64,000 nt of DNA from positions 1 to 64,000 of the forward strand of contig NZ_JAODMP010000085.1 of NCBI RefSeq assembly GCF_025464835.1. The letters run 5' to 3'. A program made the position numbers and the translations under genes. How positions within the stretch are numbered: the first letter of the stretch is position 1; each line of letters begins with the position of its first letter. Below the pieces are notes generated by a model. The model was not told the origin of the DNA. It saw only the letters and a program-made list of their open reading frames with translations, and made no database searches. The stretch comes from Mycetocola sp. (GTDB lineage: Bacteria; Actinomycetota; Actinomycetes; Actinomycetales; Microbacteriaceae). Of this stretch, positions 1 through 7,942 are shown piece by piece.

Positions 1-336
1 CGGTGGACCGCCTTTATCATCTGCTCCTCGCTCTCGGTGGTCGCGGGGCTCTTCTCCATCAGCAAGGTGGGGTCCGTGGATGCCGCTGCGGGTCGCGACC
101 TCGTTTTGAGTGGCGTTGCGGCGGCCGTCGTCGGCGGCGTCAGTCTTTTCGGCGGCCGCGGTCGCCTCCTCCACGCGGCCGTTGGCGCGCTCGTGATCGC
201 GGTGATCACGAACGGGCTTGGGCTGTTGAACCTGCCGGCGGGCGTGAACTTCGCGGTCACCGGTGGCGTGCTGATCCTCGCGGCGACGGTGGATGCGGTT
301 TCCCGCAAGCGGGGCGGCGCCATCGTTCGCACCTGA
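1..336 (+). CDS. Sugar ABC transporter permease, C-terminal part (5' end outside window)
   Basis: The frame is open from the first base and ends in TGA at 334-336, so about 111 C-terminal residues of a longer protein are visible. They contain hydrophobic segments separated by the loop VVGGVSLFGGRGR. The same loop (IIGGTSLLGGRGS) occurs in the complete permease at 14514-15536 and is typical of the RbsC/XylH-type permease family, which carries sugars across the membrane with a two-domain ATPase. It converges on the fucose isomerase gene with a 26-base gap and no visible terminator. The transported sugar cannot be read from this fragment; the neighbours suggest L-fucose or a related sugar, which is inference. 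Confidence 0.85.
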   Translation, partial: RWTAFIICSSLSVVAGLFSISKVGSVDAAAGRDLVLSGVAAAVVGGVSLFGGRGRLLHAAVGALVIAVITNGLGLLNLPAGVNFAVTGGVLILAATVDAVSRKRGGAIVRT

Positions 337-362
337 GAGAGCGGGGCGGCCGAACAACTCCC

Positions 363-1997
363 TTACACCGTGACGTCCCCGACCAGGTGCACGCGCACTC
401 CGAGCTCCGCGAACAGTGCAGCTTTCGCGATCAGTGCCTTGTCAGCGGTGTCGGCGTCCGGCGCGTAGACGACCTGGGCGTGGTTGGCCTTGTGGCGGGC
501 CATGTACTGGTCGCGCGTCACCCCGCGGAGCACGACGTGGGCGATCGGCCACTCGGGGTTCGTGGCCTGCTTGCGGCGCTCGGTCTCTTCGGCTGGCAGT
601 TCGACGACGCTCGCGCGGCCGATGTCGAGATTGAGCACGCCGTCGGCGATGTAGACGCGCGACCAAACGATCTCACCCGGCTTGGAAACGCCGTTGATCG
701 TGCTGCCCCCTGCAGGGAAGAACACGGGGCTCTGCCGCCAGCCTTCGGCGTTCTGGTACCCGCCGAGGTGTGAAGCGGGCACCGAGCCGGAGATCTCGTA
801 CACCCAGACGAAATCTCCGTCGAACTGTTCACCCCACCGCACATCGTGCAGCGTGTTGTCAGGGACCAGTCCCATCGCCCGCCAGACCCGGTCGGTGATG
901 AGCGCGTCGACGGCGACTCCCTCGTCGGCTTCGTTGAAGTGGGGGAACGCCTTGCCCTCGTGCAGCACCCGCGAGCCGTCACGGCTGGTCACCGGCGGGC
1001 GCTCGGTCGAGTTGAGCAGCCCCTCGGCCAGGTCGCTCGCCGGCACGAGATCCTTGAGCCCCTGCTGGTACTGGATGCCGACGGCGTCCAGTCCGAAATC
1101 GTCGCTGATCCGCAGCGCGGCGATGTACATCTTGTACTGCCAGGTCAGCTGTTCTTCGGTCAGCTCAGTGGCGTCATCCGTGCCGAGCCGGAACGTCATC
1201 CCGGCGTTGGTCAGCCACTCGCCGACGGCGGCGGCATCCTCGTCACTGACGGTGAGCATCTCGGCGTAGAGGGCGCTCTGCGAGAGACGCTCCTTGTAGA
1301 TGCCGAGTGTGTTGAGCAGTTCGTCGTCGAAGATCGCGTTGTACATGCCCATACAGCCCTCGTCGAAGACGCCGATGATGGCCTTCTCGGTCTGCAGCTG
1401 TCGAGCGAGCGCGACACCGAGTTCCTTCTCCGGGGAGTCCGGCAGTTTGGGGAGCGGTCGCACGTGGGATTCGTCGTGTTCGATGGTGCCGGTCTCGGTC
1501 CAACTCCGGATGCCGTCGCGGAACCAGTCGTCTGTGAAGTCCACGCTCCAGATCGTGGAGTAGTCGGTTCCCATCTTGGTCAGACCGGCGTTGAGGCCGA
1601 GGAGGCCGACGAGACCCGGCCAGTCGGGGGCGAAGTTCGCAACGGTGAGGATCGGTCCCCGGTGGGTGCGGAGCCCGGCGAGCACATGGTGGCTGTACTG
1701 CCAAACGGCTTCGGCGACGATCAGCGGTGCGGTCGGCGGAATGTCCCTGAAGACGTCCAGTCCCATCCGCTGGCTGCGGATGAAGCCATGGCCCAGATCG
1801 GGGTCGATCGGGTTGCCGCGTTTGATCGTCCAGCCGATTCCGGCGAAGGCCCTTTCCAGGTCCCGCTCCATCGCCTCCTGTACCGGCCACCCGGCGGTGT
1901 TGGCCGATTCGCGGAGGTCTCCGCTCGAGATCAGATAGGCGGTTTTCGGCTCAGCGGTCGCCTCGGGAGAAGGCGTGGGGAGGCTGTAGGTCGACAT
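363..1997 (-). CDS. fucI: L-fucose isomerase family protein
   Basis: 544-residue protein of the L-fucose/D-arabinose isomerase family, which interconverts an aldose and a ketose (L-fucose to L-fuculose) with a divalent metal. The segment GVFDEGCMGMYNAI is the family signature carrying a metal-binding Glu, and the C-terminal KANHAQ supplies a His as in E. coli FucI. Length is close to the usual 590. I chose the ATG at 1997 because AAGGAG lies just upstream; the open frame runs further but without a ribosome site. A promoter with an embedded operator lies at 2028-2056 and a LacI gene is directly upstream. No fuculokinase or fuculose-phosphate aldolase is adjacent, while an oxidative fucose route is, so the true substrate may be another 6-deoxy sugar or D-arabinose. 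Confidence 0.78.
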   Translation of the reverse strand: MSTYSLPTPSPEATAEPKTAYLISSGDLRESANTAGWPVQEAMERDLERAFAGIGWTIKRGNPIDPDLGHGFIRSQRMGLDVFRDIPPTAPLIVAEAVWQYSHHVLAGLRTHRGPILTVANFAPDWPGLVGLLGLNAGLTKMGTDYSTIWSVDFTDDWFRDGIRSWTETGTIEHDESHVRPLPKLPDSPEKELGVALARQLQTEKAIIGVFDEGCMGMYNAIFDDELLNTLGIYKERLSQSALYAEMLTVSDEDAAAVGEWLTNAGMTFRLGTDDATELTEEQLTWQYKMYIAALRISDDFGLDAVGIQYQQGLKDLVPASDLAEGLLNSTERPPVTSRDGSRVLHEGKAFPHFNEADEGVAVDALITDRVWRAMGLVPDNTLHDVRWGEQFDGDFVWVYEISGSVPASHLGGYQNAEGWRQSPVFFPAGGSTINGVSKPGEIVWSRVYIADGVLNLDIGRASVVELPAEETERRKQATNPEWPIAHVVLRGVTRDQYMARHKANHAQVVYAPDADTADKALIAKAALFAELGVRVHLVGDVTV

Positions 1998-2027
1998 CGT
2001 TGGCTCCTTGGTTGACAGGGTGTTTTC

Positions 2028-2056
2028 AGGGTCGCAGAAATCGATTTCACAATCAA
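2028..2056 (-). promoter_or_regulatory. fucI promoter with LacI-type operator in its spacer
   Basis: On the minus strand TTGATT (2056-2051) and GACCCT (2033-2028) are 17 bases apart, and the spacer holds the perfect 12-bp palindrome GAAATCGATTTC (2037-2048). The extended word TGAAATCGATT recurs at 15600, also in a promoter. A palindrome centred on CG between the -35 and -10 boxes is the usual placement for a LacI-family repressor site, and the next gene upstream encodes one. The assignment is inferred. Confidence 0.6.
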
Positions 2057-2185
2057 GCCGCCGGGGTGCGCCGGTGGTGGCGAGTTGCCCCGGACTGCTG
2101 TCCACCGGCGCCACGAACGACGCTTTCAGGCAACTCGATCGACCGGACGACCTGTCGTGGCGATTCGACGGGTCGAGCAGCCCGG

Positions 2186-3166
2186 TCAGGTGTGAACGGA
2201 TGCCACGGCCAGCTCGCCGGGCAGCAGCACGGTGCGCGCGGGCTCCCGGTTGCCCGCGATGCGGGAGACCAGCATTTTCACGGCTGTGGTGCCAAGGTCG
2301 CGGGTGGGCAGATGCACGAGGGAGATCAGCCCGGGTGACAGCGTCGTGAATGGAAGGTCGCCGATCACTCCAACGCCGAATGCCGGTGGAGTGAGCCCGT
2401 GCTCGTTGAGCACCTGGAGCGCGCCGACGCCCATGAGGTTGTTCGTGACCACGACGGCATCCGGCGTCTCCGCTTCGGCGAGCAGCTCCGCCATCGCCGC
2501 CCGGCCGCCGTCGACCCGGTAGTTGGCGATCTTGAGCAGGAGCTCAGAGTCGTAGCCGCCGCGTGCCTCGACGACGTGACGCCAGCCCCGTGCACGGTCG
2601 GTGGCGGTGACAACCGTTTCGGGCCCGGCGATGCAGGCAACACGTTCGAAGCCCGCGTCGAACAGCGCTGTCGTGACCGATGCTCCCGCAGGTTCGTTCT
2701 CGATCATCACGTGGTCAACATCGAACGCGGTCGTGCGGTCAACCGTGACCACGGGGCGACCCGACGCGATGATGCTCGACAGATCGCTCTGGTCGGATGC
2801 CGGGACGAGAATGACGCCGGCCATGTTCTCCGAGAGGGCGATCTGGAGGTAGGTCGCTTCCTTGCCCGGGTCGTCGTCGGTGTTACACAGCACAACCGAG
2901 AACCCGGCGGCCTGCGCGCGGTCCTCGACGCCGCGAGCCATGGCGGTGAAGAAGGGATTCTCGATGTCGGGGATGATCAGTGCGAGAACCTCCGAACTCT
3001 GCTTGCGCAGTGACCGAGCGGTGCGGTTCGGGGTGAAGGCCAGGGTGGAGGCGGCCTCACGCACGAGCTTCGACTTCTCGTCGGAGACCGGACGGCCGTT
3101 GAAAACGCGTGAGACCGTTGCCGGAGACACGCCTGCCAGGGCGGCGACTTGGTAGATCGTGGCCAT
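2186..3166 (-). CDS. LacI-family transcriptional regulator
   Basis: 326-residue DNA-binding repressor. The N-terminus ATIYQVAALAGVSPATVSRV is a classic LacI helix-turn-helix followed by a hinge (FTPNRTARSLRKQ) and a periplasmic-binding-protein-like sugar sensor domain that fills the remaining 260 residues. The ATG at 3166 has AAGGA six bases upstream and puts the HTH at the extreme N-terminus, as normal for the family; an in-frame ATG at 3190 would add eight atypical residues. It is transcribed in the same direction as fucI with about 190 bases between them. The likely targets are the palindromes at 2037 and 15600; the effector is probably a sugar imported or handled by these loci. Confidence 0.9.
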   Translation of the reverse strand: MATIYQVAALAGVSPATVSRVFNGRPVSDEKSKLVREAASTLAFTPNRTARSLRKQSSEVLALIIPDIENPFFTAMARGVEDRAQAAGFSVVLCNTDDDPGKEATYLQIALSENMAGVILVPASDQSDLSSIIASGRPVVTVDRTTAFDVDHVMIENEPAGASVTTALFDAGFERVACIAGPETVVTATDRARGWRHVVEARGGYDSELLLKIANYRVDGGRAAMAELLAEAETPDAVVVTNNLMGVGALQVLNEHGLTPPAFGVGVIGDLPFTTLSPGLISLVHLPTRDLGTTAVKMLVSRIAGNREPARTVLLPGELAVASVHT

Positions 3167-3265
3167 GAGATCCTTCTGCCTCGTCGACATCGTTGCGCCG
3201 ATGCTTCATGTTCTGCAACGGTATCGCGGCCGGGGGAACCTCAGGGACGGGTGCCGACACACGCG

Positions 3266-3295
3266 AAACCCCCGGCCGTCGTCGGGCGGGGGTTT
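3266..3295 (-). terminator. Hairpin terminator downstream of tRNA-Gly / SDR fragment
   Basis: Perfect 9-bp stem AAACCCCCG (3266-3274) with CGGGGGTTT (3287-3295) around a 12-base loop. The stem ends in T on both strands, so it could act in either direction; on the minus strand it follows the SDR fragment and the tRNA. Confidence 0.65.
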
Positions 3296-3299
3296 CCGT

Positions 3300-3458
3300 T
3301 CAGCCGTGGGAGTTCAGCCGCAATCGACGGGCGGCCGCTACCGCGAGGTGTGGAGGAGGGTAGCTGTCGCGGTCGATGCCCGCCTGCTCGAGTGCGCCGC
3401 CCAGCATTGGGGTGTCGATGACACCCGGGGCGACCGAGTTGACACGGATGTTCTCGCC
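3300..3458 (-). pseudogene. C-terminal fragment of a short-chain dehydrogenase gene
   Basis: Read on the minus strand, the frame ending in TGA at 3302-3300 encodes GENIRVNSVAPGVIDTPML followed by about 30 less conserved residues. RVNSVAPG(x)IxTPM is the conserved segment just after the catalytic YxxxK of classical SDR enzymes. Nothing upstream of GEN resembles an SDR: the nucleotide-binding and catalytic parts are missing and tRNA-Gly begins 30 bases away. This is therefore a remnant about 52 codons long, not a gene. I base it on the residue pattern alone. Confidence 0.7.
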
Positions 3459-3487
3459 TGCGGTTGCCGAGCCGGATGAGACAAGAG

Positions 3488-3558
3488 AGCGGATGACGGG
3501 AATCGAACCCGCGCTATCAGCTTGGGAAGCTGAAGTTCTGCCATTGAACTACATCCGC
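3488..3558 (-). tRNA. tRNA-Gly (CCC anticodon)
   Basis: The minus strand folds as a full cloverleaf of 71 bases. The acceptor GCGGATG pairs with CATCCGC, the D arm is GTTC/GAAC, the anticodon stem TCAGC/GCTGA encloses the loop TTCCCAA (anticodon CCC), and the T arm has GTTCGATTC. The discriminator base is T. The CCA end is not encoded. It lies head to head with dcd, 60 bases apart. Confidence 0.95.
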
Positions 3559-3584
3559 ACGTGACGCCCGGTGGCGTCGCCGCA

Positions 3585-3590
3585 ATACTA
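3585..3590 (-). promoter_or_regulatory. Putative -10 box of tRNA-Gly
   Basis: TAGTAT on the minus strand lies 26 bases before the mature 5' end of tRNA-Gly. No convincing -35 hexamer was found. The box lies within the same 60 bases that must also carry the dcd promoter. Confidence 0.4.
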
Positions 3591-3606
3591 TCAAGCCTCG
3601 CCCTTA

Positions 3607-3612
3607 TAAACT
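3607..3612 (+). promoter_or_regulatory. -10 box of dcd, leaderless arrangement
   Basis: TAAACT ends exactly six bases before the GTG start of dcd, and no purine-rich ribosome site lies between. A start point about seven bases after the box would coincide with the GTG, giving a leaderless mRNA. Confidence 0.5.
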
Positions 3613-3618
3613 GACCTC

Positions 3619-4224
3619 GTGCTTCTCTCCGACCGCGACATCAAATCTGAGCTGGCATCCGGGCGCATCGGTCTTGAACCGTCCCACCCCGAGATGGTCC
3701 AGCCCTCGAGCGTCGACGTGCGCCTCGACCGGTACTTCCGGTTGTTCGACAACCACAAGTACCCGTACATCGACCCGGCCGAAGACCAGCCCGATCTGAC
3801 CCGCCTGATCGAGGCGAAGCCGAATGAAGCATTCATCCTGCACCCGGGCGAATTCGTACTTGGGTCGACCTACGAACAGATCACCCTGCCCGACGACGTC
3901 GCTGCCCGGCTCGAGGGCAAAAGCTCGCTCGGCCGCCTCGGCCTGCTCACCCACTCCACCGCCGGCTTCATCGACCCCGGCTTCAGCGGACACGTCACCC
4001 TCGAACTCAGCAACGTCGCCACACTTCCCATCAAGCTCTGGCCCGGTATGAAGATCGGTCAGCTCTGCTTCTTCCAGCTCAGTTCGGCTGCCGAGAAGCC
4101 ATACGGTTCGGCGGAATACAGCTCGAGGTACCAGGGGCAACGCGGCCCGACGGCATCTCGCTCGTTCCAGAACTTCCACCGCACAGACATCGGCGTCGTC
4201 GACGTCGGAAGCCTCGGCAGTTAG
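3619..4224 (+). CDS. dcd: dCTP deaminase (possibly bifunctional with dUTPase)
   Basis: 201-residue cytosolic nucleotide enzyme converting dCTP to dUTP, and in the bifunctional actinobacterial type directly to dUMP. The start [11 protein letters not shown], the central [26 protein letters not shown] block and the C-terminal [11 protein letters not shown] tail are family hallmarks; the Glu in the HVTLELSN segment is in the catalytic position. Length is near the usual 190. The start is a GTG with no ribosome site but a -10 box six bases before it. It is followed after 15 bases by a small gene of unknown function. Whether dUTPase activity is present cannot be settled from sequence alone. Confidence 0.95.
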   Translation: MLLSDRDIKSELASGRIGLEPSHPEMVQPSSVDVRLDRYFRLFDNHKYPYIDPAEDQPDLTRLIEAKPNEAFILHPGEFVLGSTYEQITLPDDVAARLEGKSSLGRLGLLTHSTAGFIDPGFSGHVTLELSNVATLPIKLWPGMKIGQLCFFQLSSAAEKPYGSAEYSSRYQGQRGPTASRSFQNFHRTDIGVVDVGSLGS

Positions 4225-4239
4225 CAGAAAGGCCCCGCC

Positions 4240-4761
4240 ATGAGTGACGCCGCCGACCTCCCCTTCGCCGAAGCCCTCATCTCGGGTGCCGCCACATCGC
4301 AGTACCCCAACCGGATGTCCCGGTTCGGCCGGATGGTCGGTCGCTGGCAGGTGCACTCAAAGCGCCTCGACGAGAAGACGGGGCACTGGCACGAAACCGA
4401 CTTCCTCTGGGTGATGTCGTTCATCCTCGACGGCAAGGCCGTTCAGGATGTCGCCCTGCACCCCCGAGAGGACGGCGGGTACGACGCAATCGCCACAGCG
4501 GTGCGCGTCTACGACCGCGACATGGGTGCCTGGCGGGTCAGCTACTTCGAACCGGAGCGCGGGGAGTACGCCCACCTCGTGGCGACCGCACACAAGCGGG
4601 ACGGCATCCGGCAGGACGGCACACGCAACGACGGGCTCCTGATCCGGTGGAACTTCTCGAAGATAACCGACACCTCGTACACCTGGGAAAGCTTCGTCTC
4701 CGAAGACGAGGGCGCGACCTGGGTGCTCAACGAGCACAACGAAGGCCGCCGCATCGGCTGA
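4240..4761 (+). CDS. Conserved hypothetical protein, DUF1579-like
   Basis: 173 residues, no signal peptide or membrane segment. The alternating pattern in FGRMVGRWQVHSKR, then paired strands such as DAIATAVRVYDRDMGAWRVSYFEP, looks like the beta-barrel fold of DUF1579/lipocalin-like proteins, which measure or bind small molecules. I cannot name a function. AAAGG lies nine bases before the ATG. It sits 15 bases after dcd and converges on the SDR gene (26-base gap). Confidence 0.7.
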   Translation: MSDAADLPFAEALISGAATSQYPNRMSRFGRMVGRWQVHSKRLDEKTGHWHETDFLWVMSFILDGKAVQDVALHPREDGGYDAIATAVRVYDRDMGAWRVSYFEPERGEYAHLVATAHKRDGIRQDGTRNDGLLIRWNFSKITDTSYTWESFVSEDEGATWVLNEHNEGRRIG

Positions 4762-4787
4762 ACTGGTTCGCCGTCTCGCTCTCGTCG

Positions 4788-5537
4788 TCACTCGGGACGG
4801 AGGCGCAGTTCCTGCATTCCGCCGTCGACCGCGATCGACGTGCCCGTCGTCGACCCGGAACGCGGGCTCGCGAGGTAGGCGACAGCATCCGCGACCTCTG
4901 ACGCGGCAACCATGCGACCGTGCGGTTGCCTGGCGTTGAGCGCGGCGCGCTCTGCCTCCGGATCGGCGGCGCTCGACAGGAGCCGACCAATCCACGGCGT
5001 GTCGGCAGTTCCCGGGTTCACGGCATTGACGCGGATGCCCTCGCGCAGGTGATCGGCCGCCATCGCACGGGTGAGGGAGAGCACCGCACCCTTCGAGGCA
5101 CTGTACAGCGCGCGGGAGGGCAGGCCCGCCGTCGCCGCGATCGACGACGTGTTGACGATCGCGGCCGACCGAGACTTCCGCAACCAGGGCAGCGCCGCAG
5201 CGGATACCCTGGCGATGCCGGTCACATTGATGCTCAACACCCGGGCCCACTCGTCGTCGTCGTTGTCGGCGACGGTTCCCTGGGCCCCGATGCCGGCGTT
5301 GTTGATGACAATGTCGATCCGGCCGAATCTCGCCGCGACCGCGGCGATGGCCGCTTCGACTGACCCGCGGTCCGCGACGTTCGCCTGCAGCGCGAGGTGG
5401 GCGGGGTCGGCGCCGGCGGGATCCAGGTCGAGCACAGCGACCTGTGCGCCGGCTTCGGAGAGCCGGGCGGCGATCGCGGCGCCGATCCCCGAAGCGCCGC
5501 CGGTGACGACGGCTACGAGGTTGTCGAACTCTGGCAT
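4788..5537 (-). CDS. SDR oxidoreductase, probable 2-keto-3-deoxy-L-fuconate 4-dehydrogenase
   Basis: 249-residue classical short-chain dehydrogenase with TGGASGIG (12-19) for NAD(P), NNAG (79-82) and the catalytic Ser131/Tyr145/Lys149 (YSASK). By itself the family is too broad to assign. The adjacent hydrolase and the fuconate dehydratase operon match the known bacterial fucose pathway, in which an SDR oxidises 2-keto-3-deoxy-L-fuconate to the 2,4-diketo acid, and that is the role I infer. AAGGAG lies seven bases before the ATG. Transcribed after the hydrolase gene on the same strand, with a repeat element in the 93-base gap. Confidence 0.82.
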   Translation of the reverse strand: MPEFDNLVAVVTGGASGIGAAIAARLSEAGAQVAVLDLDPAGADPAHLALQANVADRGSVEAAIAAVAARFGRIDIVINNAGIGAQGTVADNDDDEWARVLSINVTGIARVSAAALPWLRKSRSAAIVNTSSIAATAGLPSRALYSASKGAVLSLTRAMAADHLREGIRVNAVNPGTADTPWIGRLLSSAADPEAERAALNARQPHGRMVAASEVADAVAYLASPRSGSTTGTSIAVDGGMQELRLRPE

Positions 5538-5564
5538 GAGGTGCTCCTTTGTCGTGGGTGGTCT

Positions 5565-5601
5565 CTCGAGCTGAGCGAAGCCGCTGCGGCCGAGTCGAGG
5601 G
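5565..5601. repeat. Small intergenic repeat (CTCGAGCTGAGCG / GGCCGAGTCGAGGG)
   Basis: CTCGA at 5565 faces TCGAG at 5595 and both flanks resemble the elements at 39011-39060 and 47602-47637, which share the GGCCG(A/C)GTCGA(A/G)GG arm. It looks like a degenerate member of a dispersed intergenic repeat family. Confidence 0.45.
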
Positions 5602-5630
5602 CCGTCGATACGCGACGAGGTGGGCTGGGG

Positions 5631-6488
5631 TCAGCGGGGCTGGTGCGCCGTGAACACCTGACGCTGCCGGCCGAGGCCCTCGATCTCGATCTCGACGACG
5701 TCGCCGTCGGTGAGATACGGGAACCGGCCGGACAGCGCCACACCCTCAGGGGTGCCGGTCAGGATGAGGTCGCCCGGCTCGAGAGCCAGGTACTGGCTGA
5801 GGTGCCAGACGACGTGCTCGACACTGAAGATCAGGTCTGCCGTCGTCGAGTCCTGCCGGGGTTCACCGTTCACGAAGCTTCTCAGCTGCAGGTTGCCGTG
5901 GTCGACCTCGTCTGGTGTGACCAGCCAGGGCCCGGTCGGGTTGAAGCCGGGCGCGCACTTGCCTTTTGACCACTGGCCCCCAGAGGCTTCGAGCTGGAAG
6001 GTTCGCTCCGACACATCGTTCGCCGTCACGAAACCCGCGATGTGCTCGCGCGCCTCGTCCGGGGAGTCGAGGTAAGAAGCCCGCTTGCCGATGACGATGC
6101 CGAGCTCGACCTCCCAGTCGGTCTTCGTGCTCCCGCGGGGGATCTCGACCGGATCGTTCGGTCCGACAACGGTGTTCGGGGTCTTCAGGAACATGATCGG
6201 GATCTCCGGCGGCGCCGAGCCCGACTCCGCGGCGTGCGCGGCGTAGTTCATGCCGATGCAGATCACAGCGCTCGGACGGGCGATCGGAGCGCCGATCCGC
6301 AGTTCGTCCGCGCCGGGCAGAGTCGAGAGCGACCCGGCATTGAGGGCGGTACGCACCCTCTCCACCCCAGAGGAGGAGAGGAAGTCGCCGTCGATGTCAG
6401 CGGTGATGGAGGAGATGTCGTGCCACGTTCCGTCGACACCGACCACGGGTGTTTCGAAACCGATCGGGCCCAATCGTGCGAGTCTCAT
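5631..6488 (-). CDS. Fumarylacetoacetate hydrolase family; probable 2,4-diketo-3-deoxy-L-fuconate hydrolase
   Basis: 285-residue metal-dependent hydrolase that should cleave the 2,4-diketo acid to pyruvate and L-lactate, the last step of oxidative fucose breakdown. Visible family motifs are IGMNYAAHA (78-86), LKTPNTVVGP (101-110), the metal-binding DWEVELG (Asp124, Glu126, Glu128), ANDVSER with Asp158, and LTGTPEGVAL near the end. The ATG at 6488 is preceded by GAGAGG; the longer open frame upstream crosses the divergent promoter and is not coding. It is transcribed away from the fuconate dehydratase operon, with the SDR gene downstream. The function is assigned by family plus context. Confidence 0.88.
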   Translation of the reverse strand: MRLARLGPIGFETPVVGVDGTWHDISSITADIDGDFLSSSGVERVRTALNAGSLSTLPGADELRIGAPIARPSAVICIGMNYAAHAAESGSAPPEIPIMFLKTPNTVVGPNDPVEIPRGSTKTDWEVELGIVIGKRASYLDSPDEAREHIAGFVTANDVSERTFQLEASGGQWSKGKCAPGFNPTGPWLVTPDEVDHGNLQLRSFVNGEPRQDSTTADLIFSVEHVVWHLSQYLALEPGDLILTGTPEGVALSGRFPYLTDGDVVEIEIEGLGRQRQVFTAHQPR

Positions 6489-6605
6489 GTGGACCTCTCT
6501 GTCATATGCCTCACGGTGCGGGGCATCCGCGCCTGGCCGGAACATCTGAACTGTCGTGCCGCCGTCTCCGGCTCGGCCGCGAAGAATCGGCGACGCGGTC
6601 TGACA

Positions 6606-6635
6606 TTGACATTCTATACATCGGATGTTTAGGGT
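6606..6635 (+). promoter_or_regulatory. Fuconate dehydratase operon promoter with internal palindrome
   Basis: TTGACA (6606-6611) and TAGGGT (6630-6635) are separated by 18 bases, and the spacer contains the perfect inverted repeat ACATCGGATGT (6618-6628). AAGGAG follows at 6649 before the GTG at 6662. The palindrome is placed for repression. Its size fits a GntR-family dimer; the regulator is unknown, with the FadR-type GntR at 26431-27105 a candidate. Confidence 0.6.
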
Positions 6636-6661
6636 GAGGGGGCCCAAGAAGGAGATCATCC

Positions 6662-7942
6662 GTGAGCATCGTCCGCGCGCTGGAGACCAGCGACATCCGC
6701 TTCCCGACATCGACGCAGCTCGACGGATCCGACGCCATGAACCTCGACCCGGACTACTCAGCGGCGTACGTGAGGGTGCTCACCGACGCGGACGACGGGC
6801 ACGAGGGTCATGGGTTCGTGTTCACCATCGGGCGGGGAAACGACGTGCAGGTCGCTGCGATCCAGGCGCTTGCCGGTCACATCATCGGCCGGAACGCCGA
6901 GGACCTGCTCGCGAACATGGGCGCCACGTGGCGCGAGTTCGTCTGGGACTCACAGTTACGCTGGCTGGGCCCTGAGAAGGGTGTCATGCACATGGCGATC
7001 GGTGCGGTCGTCAACGCCCTGTGGGATCTGAAGGCCAAGCGCGCGGGGCTACCGCTCTGGCAGCTGCTCGGCAGGATGAGCCCCGAAGAGATCGTCGAGC
7101 TCGTCGACTTCCGCTATCTCACCGATGCCCTCACCCCTGAAGAGGCCATCGGCATCCTCCGTGCCTCGGAGTCCGGCCGCCTCGAGCGTGAAGCCGAATT
7201 GCTCGCCTCCGGTTATCCGGCTTACACGACCACTCCAGGCTGGCTGGGCTACAGCGACGAGAAGCTGGTACGCCTTGCGAAGGAGGCGGTCGCGGAGGGC
7301 TACGGCATGATCAAGCTCAAGGTCGGCGGCAACGTCGACGACGACATCCGGCGGATGCGGCTCGCTCGTGAAGCAGTCGGGCCCGACATCCGGATCGGAA
7401 CCGACGCCAACCAGCGTTGGGGCGTCGATGAAGCGATCGAATGGATGTCGCGCCTTGCCGAATTCGACGTCGCCTGGATCGAGGAGCCGACCAGCCCCGA
7501 TGACCTGCTCGCCCACGCCGCCATCGCGCGCGGCGTCGCTCCCATTCCGGTTGCGACGGGAGAGCACATGGCGAACCGGATCATGTTCAAGCAGTTCCTC
7601 CAGGCCGACGCACTCCAGGTCCTCCAGATCGATGCGAGCCGCGTCGCCGGAGTCAACGAAAACGTCGCCATCCTTCTGCTCGCTGCGAAGTTCGGTGTCC
7701 CCGTATGCCCACACGCCGGCGGCGTCGGTCTGTGTGAAGCGGTGCAGCACCTGTCCATGTTCGACTTCGTCGCGGTCTCGGGCTCGCAGGACGGCCGGGT
7801 CATCGAATTCGTCGACCACCTGCACGAGCACTTCGTCACCCCCGTCGACATGCGGAACGGCCGCTATTCTGCCCCAACCGCGCCGGGCAACGGCATGGAG
7901 ATGTACGCAGCGAGTCGGGCAGGGTACGCTTTCGGCGCATGA
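6662..7942 (+). CDS. L-fuconate dehydratase (enolase superfamily)
   Basis: 426 residues; dehydrates L-fuconate to 2-keto-3-deoxy-L-fuconate using Mg2+. The active-site pattern of the mandelate-racemase type is complete: the Lys218-x-Lys220 base motif (MIKLKVG), metal ligands Asp248 (DANQRW), Glu274 (EEPTSP) and Glu301 (ATGEHMANR), and a C-terminal His in VCPHAGGVG. The segment [10 protein letters not shown] is distinctive for fuconate dehydratases, including the human homologue ENOSF1. A GTG start has AAGGAG seven bases upstream. It is the first gene of a four-gene operon and overlaps the next gene by four bases. Confidence 0.93.
   Translation: MSIVRALETSDIRFPTSTQLDGSDAMNLDPDYSAAYVRVLTDADDGHEGHGFVFTIGRGNDVQVAAIQALAGHIIGRNAEDLLANMGATWREFVWDSQLRWLGPEKGVMHMAIGAVVNALWDLKAKRAGLPLWQLLGRMSPEEIVELVDFRYLTDALTPEEAIGILRASESGRLEREAELLASGYPAYTTTPGWLGYSDEKLVRLAKEAVAEGYGMIKLKVGGNVDDDIRRMRLAREAVGPDIRIGTDANQRWGVDEAIEWMSRLAEFDVAWIEEPTSPDDLLAHAAIARGVAPIPVATGEHMANRIMFKQFLQADALQVLQIDASRVAGVNENVAILLLAAKFGVPVCPHAGGVGLCEAVQHLSMFDFVAVSGSQDGRVIEFVDHLHEHFVTPVDMRNGRYSAPTAPGNGMEMYAASRAGYAFGA

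Noticed and set aside
3191-3487. Possible small gene on the plus strand before tRNA-Gly
   Set aside because: The minus strand carries a recognisable SDR C-terminus and a terminator; the plus frame is its shadow.
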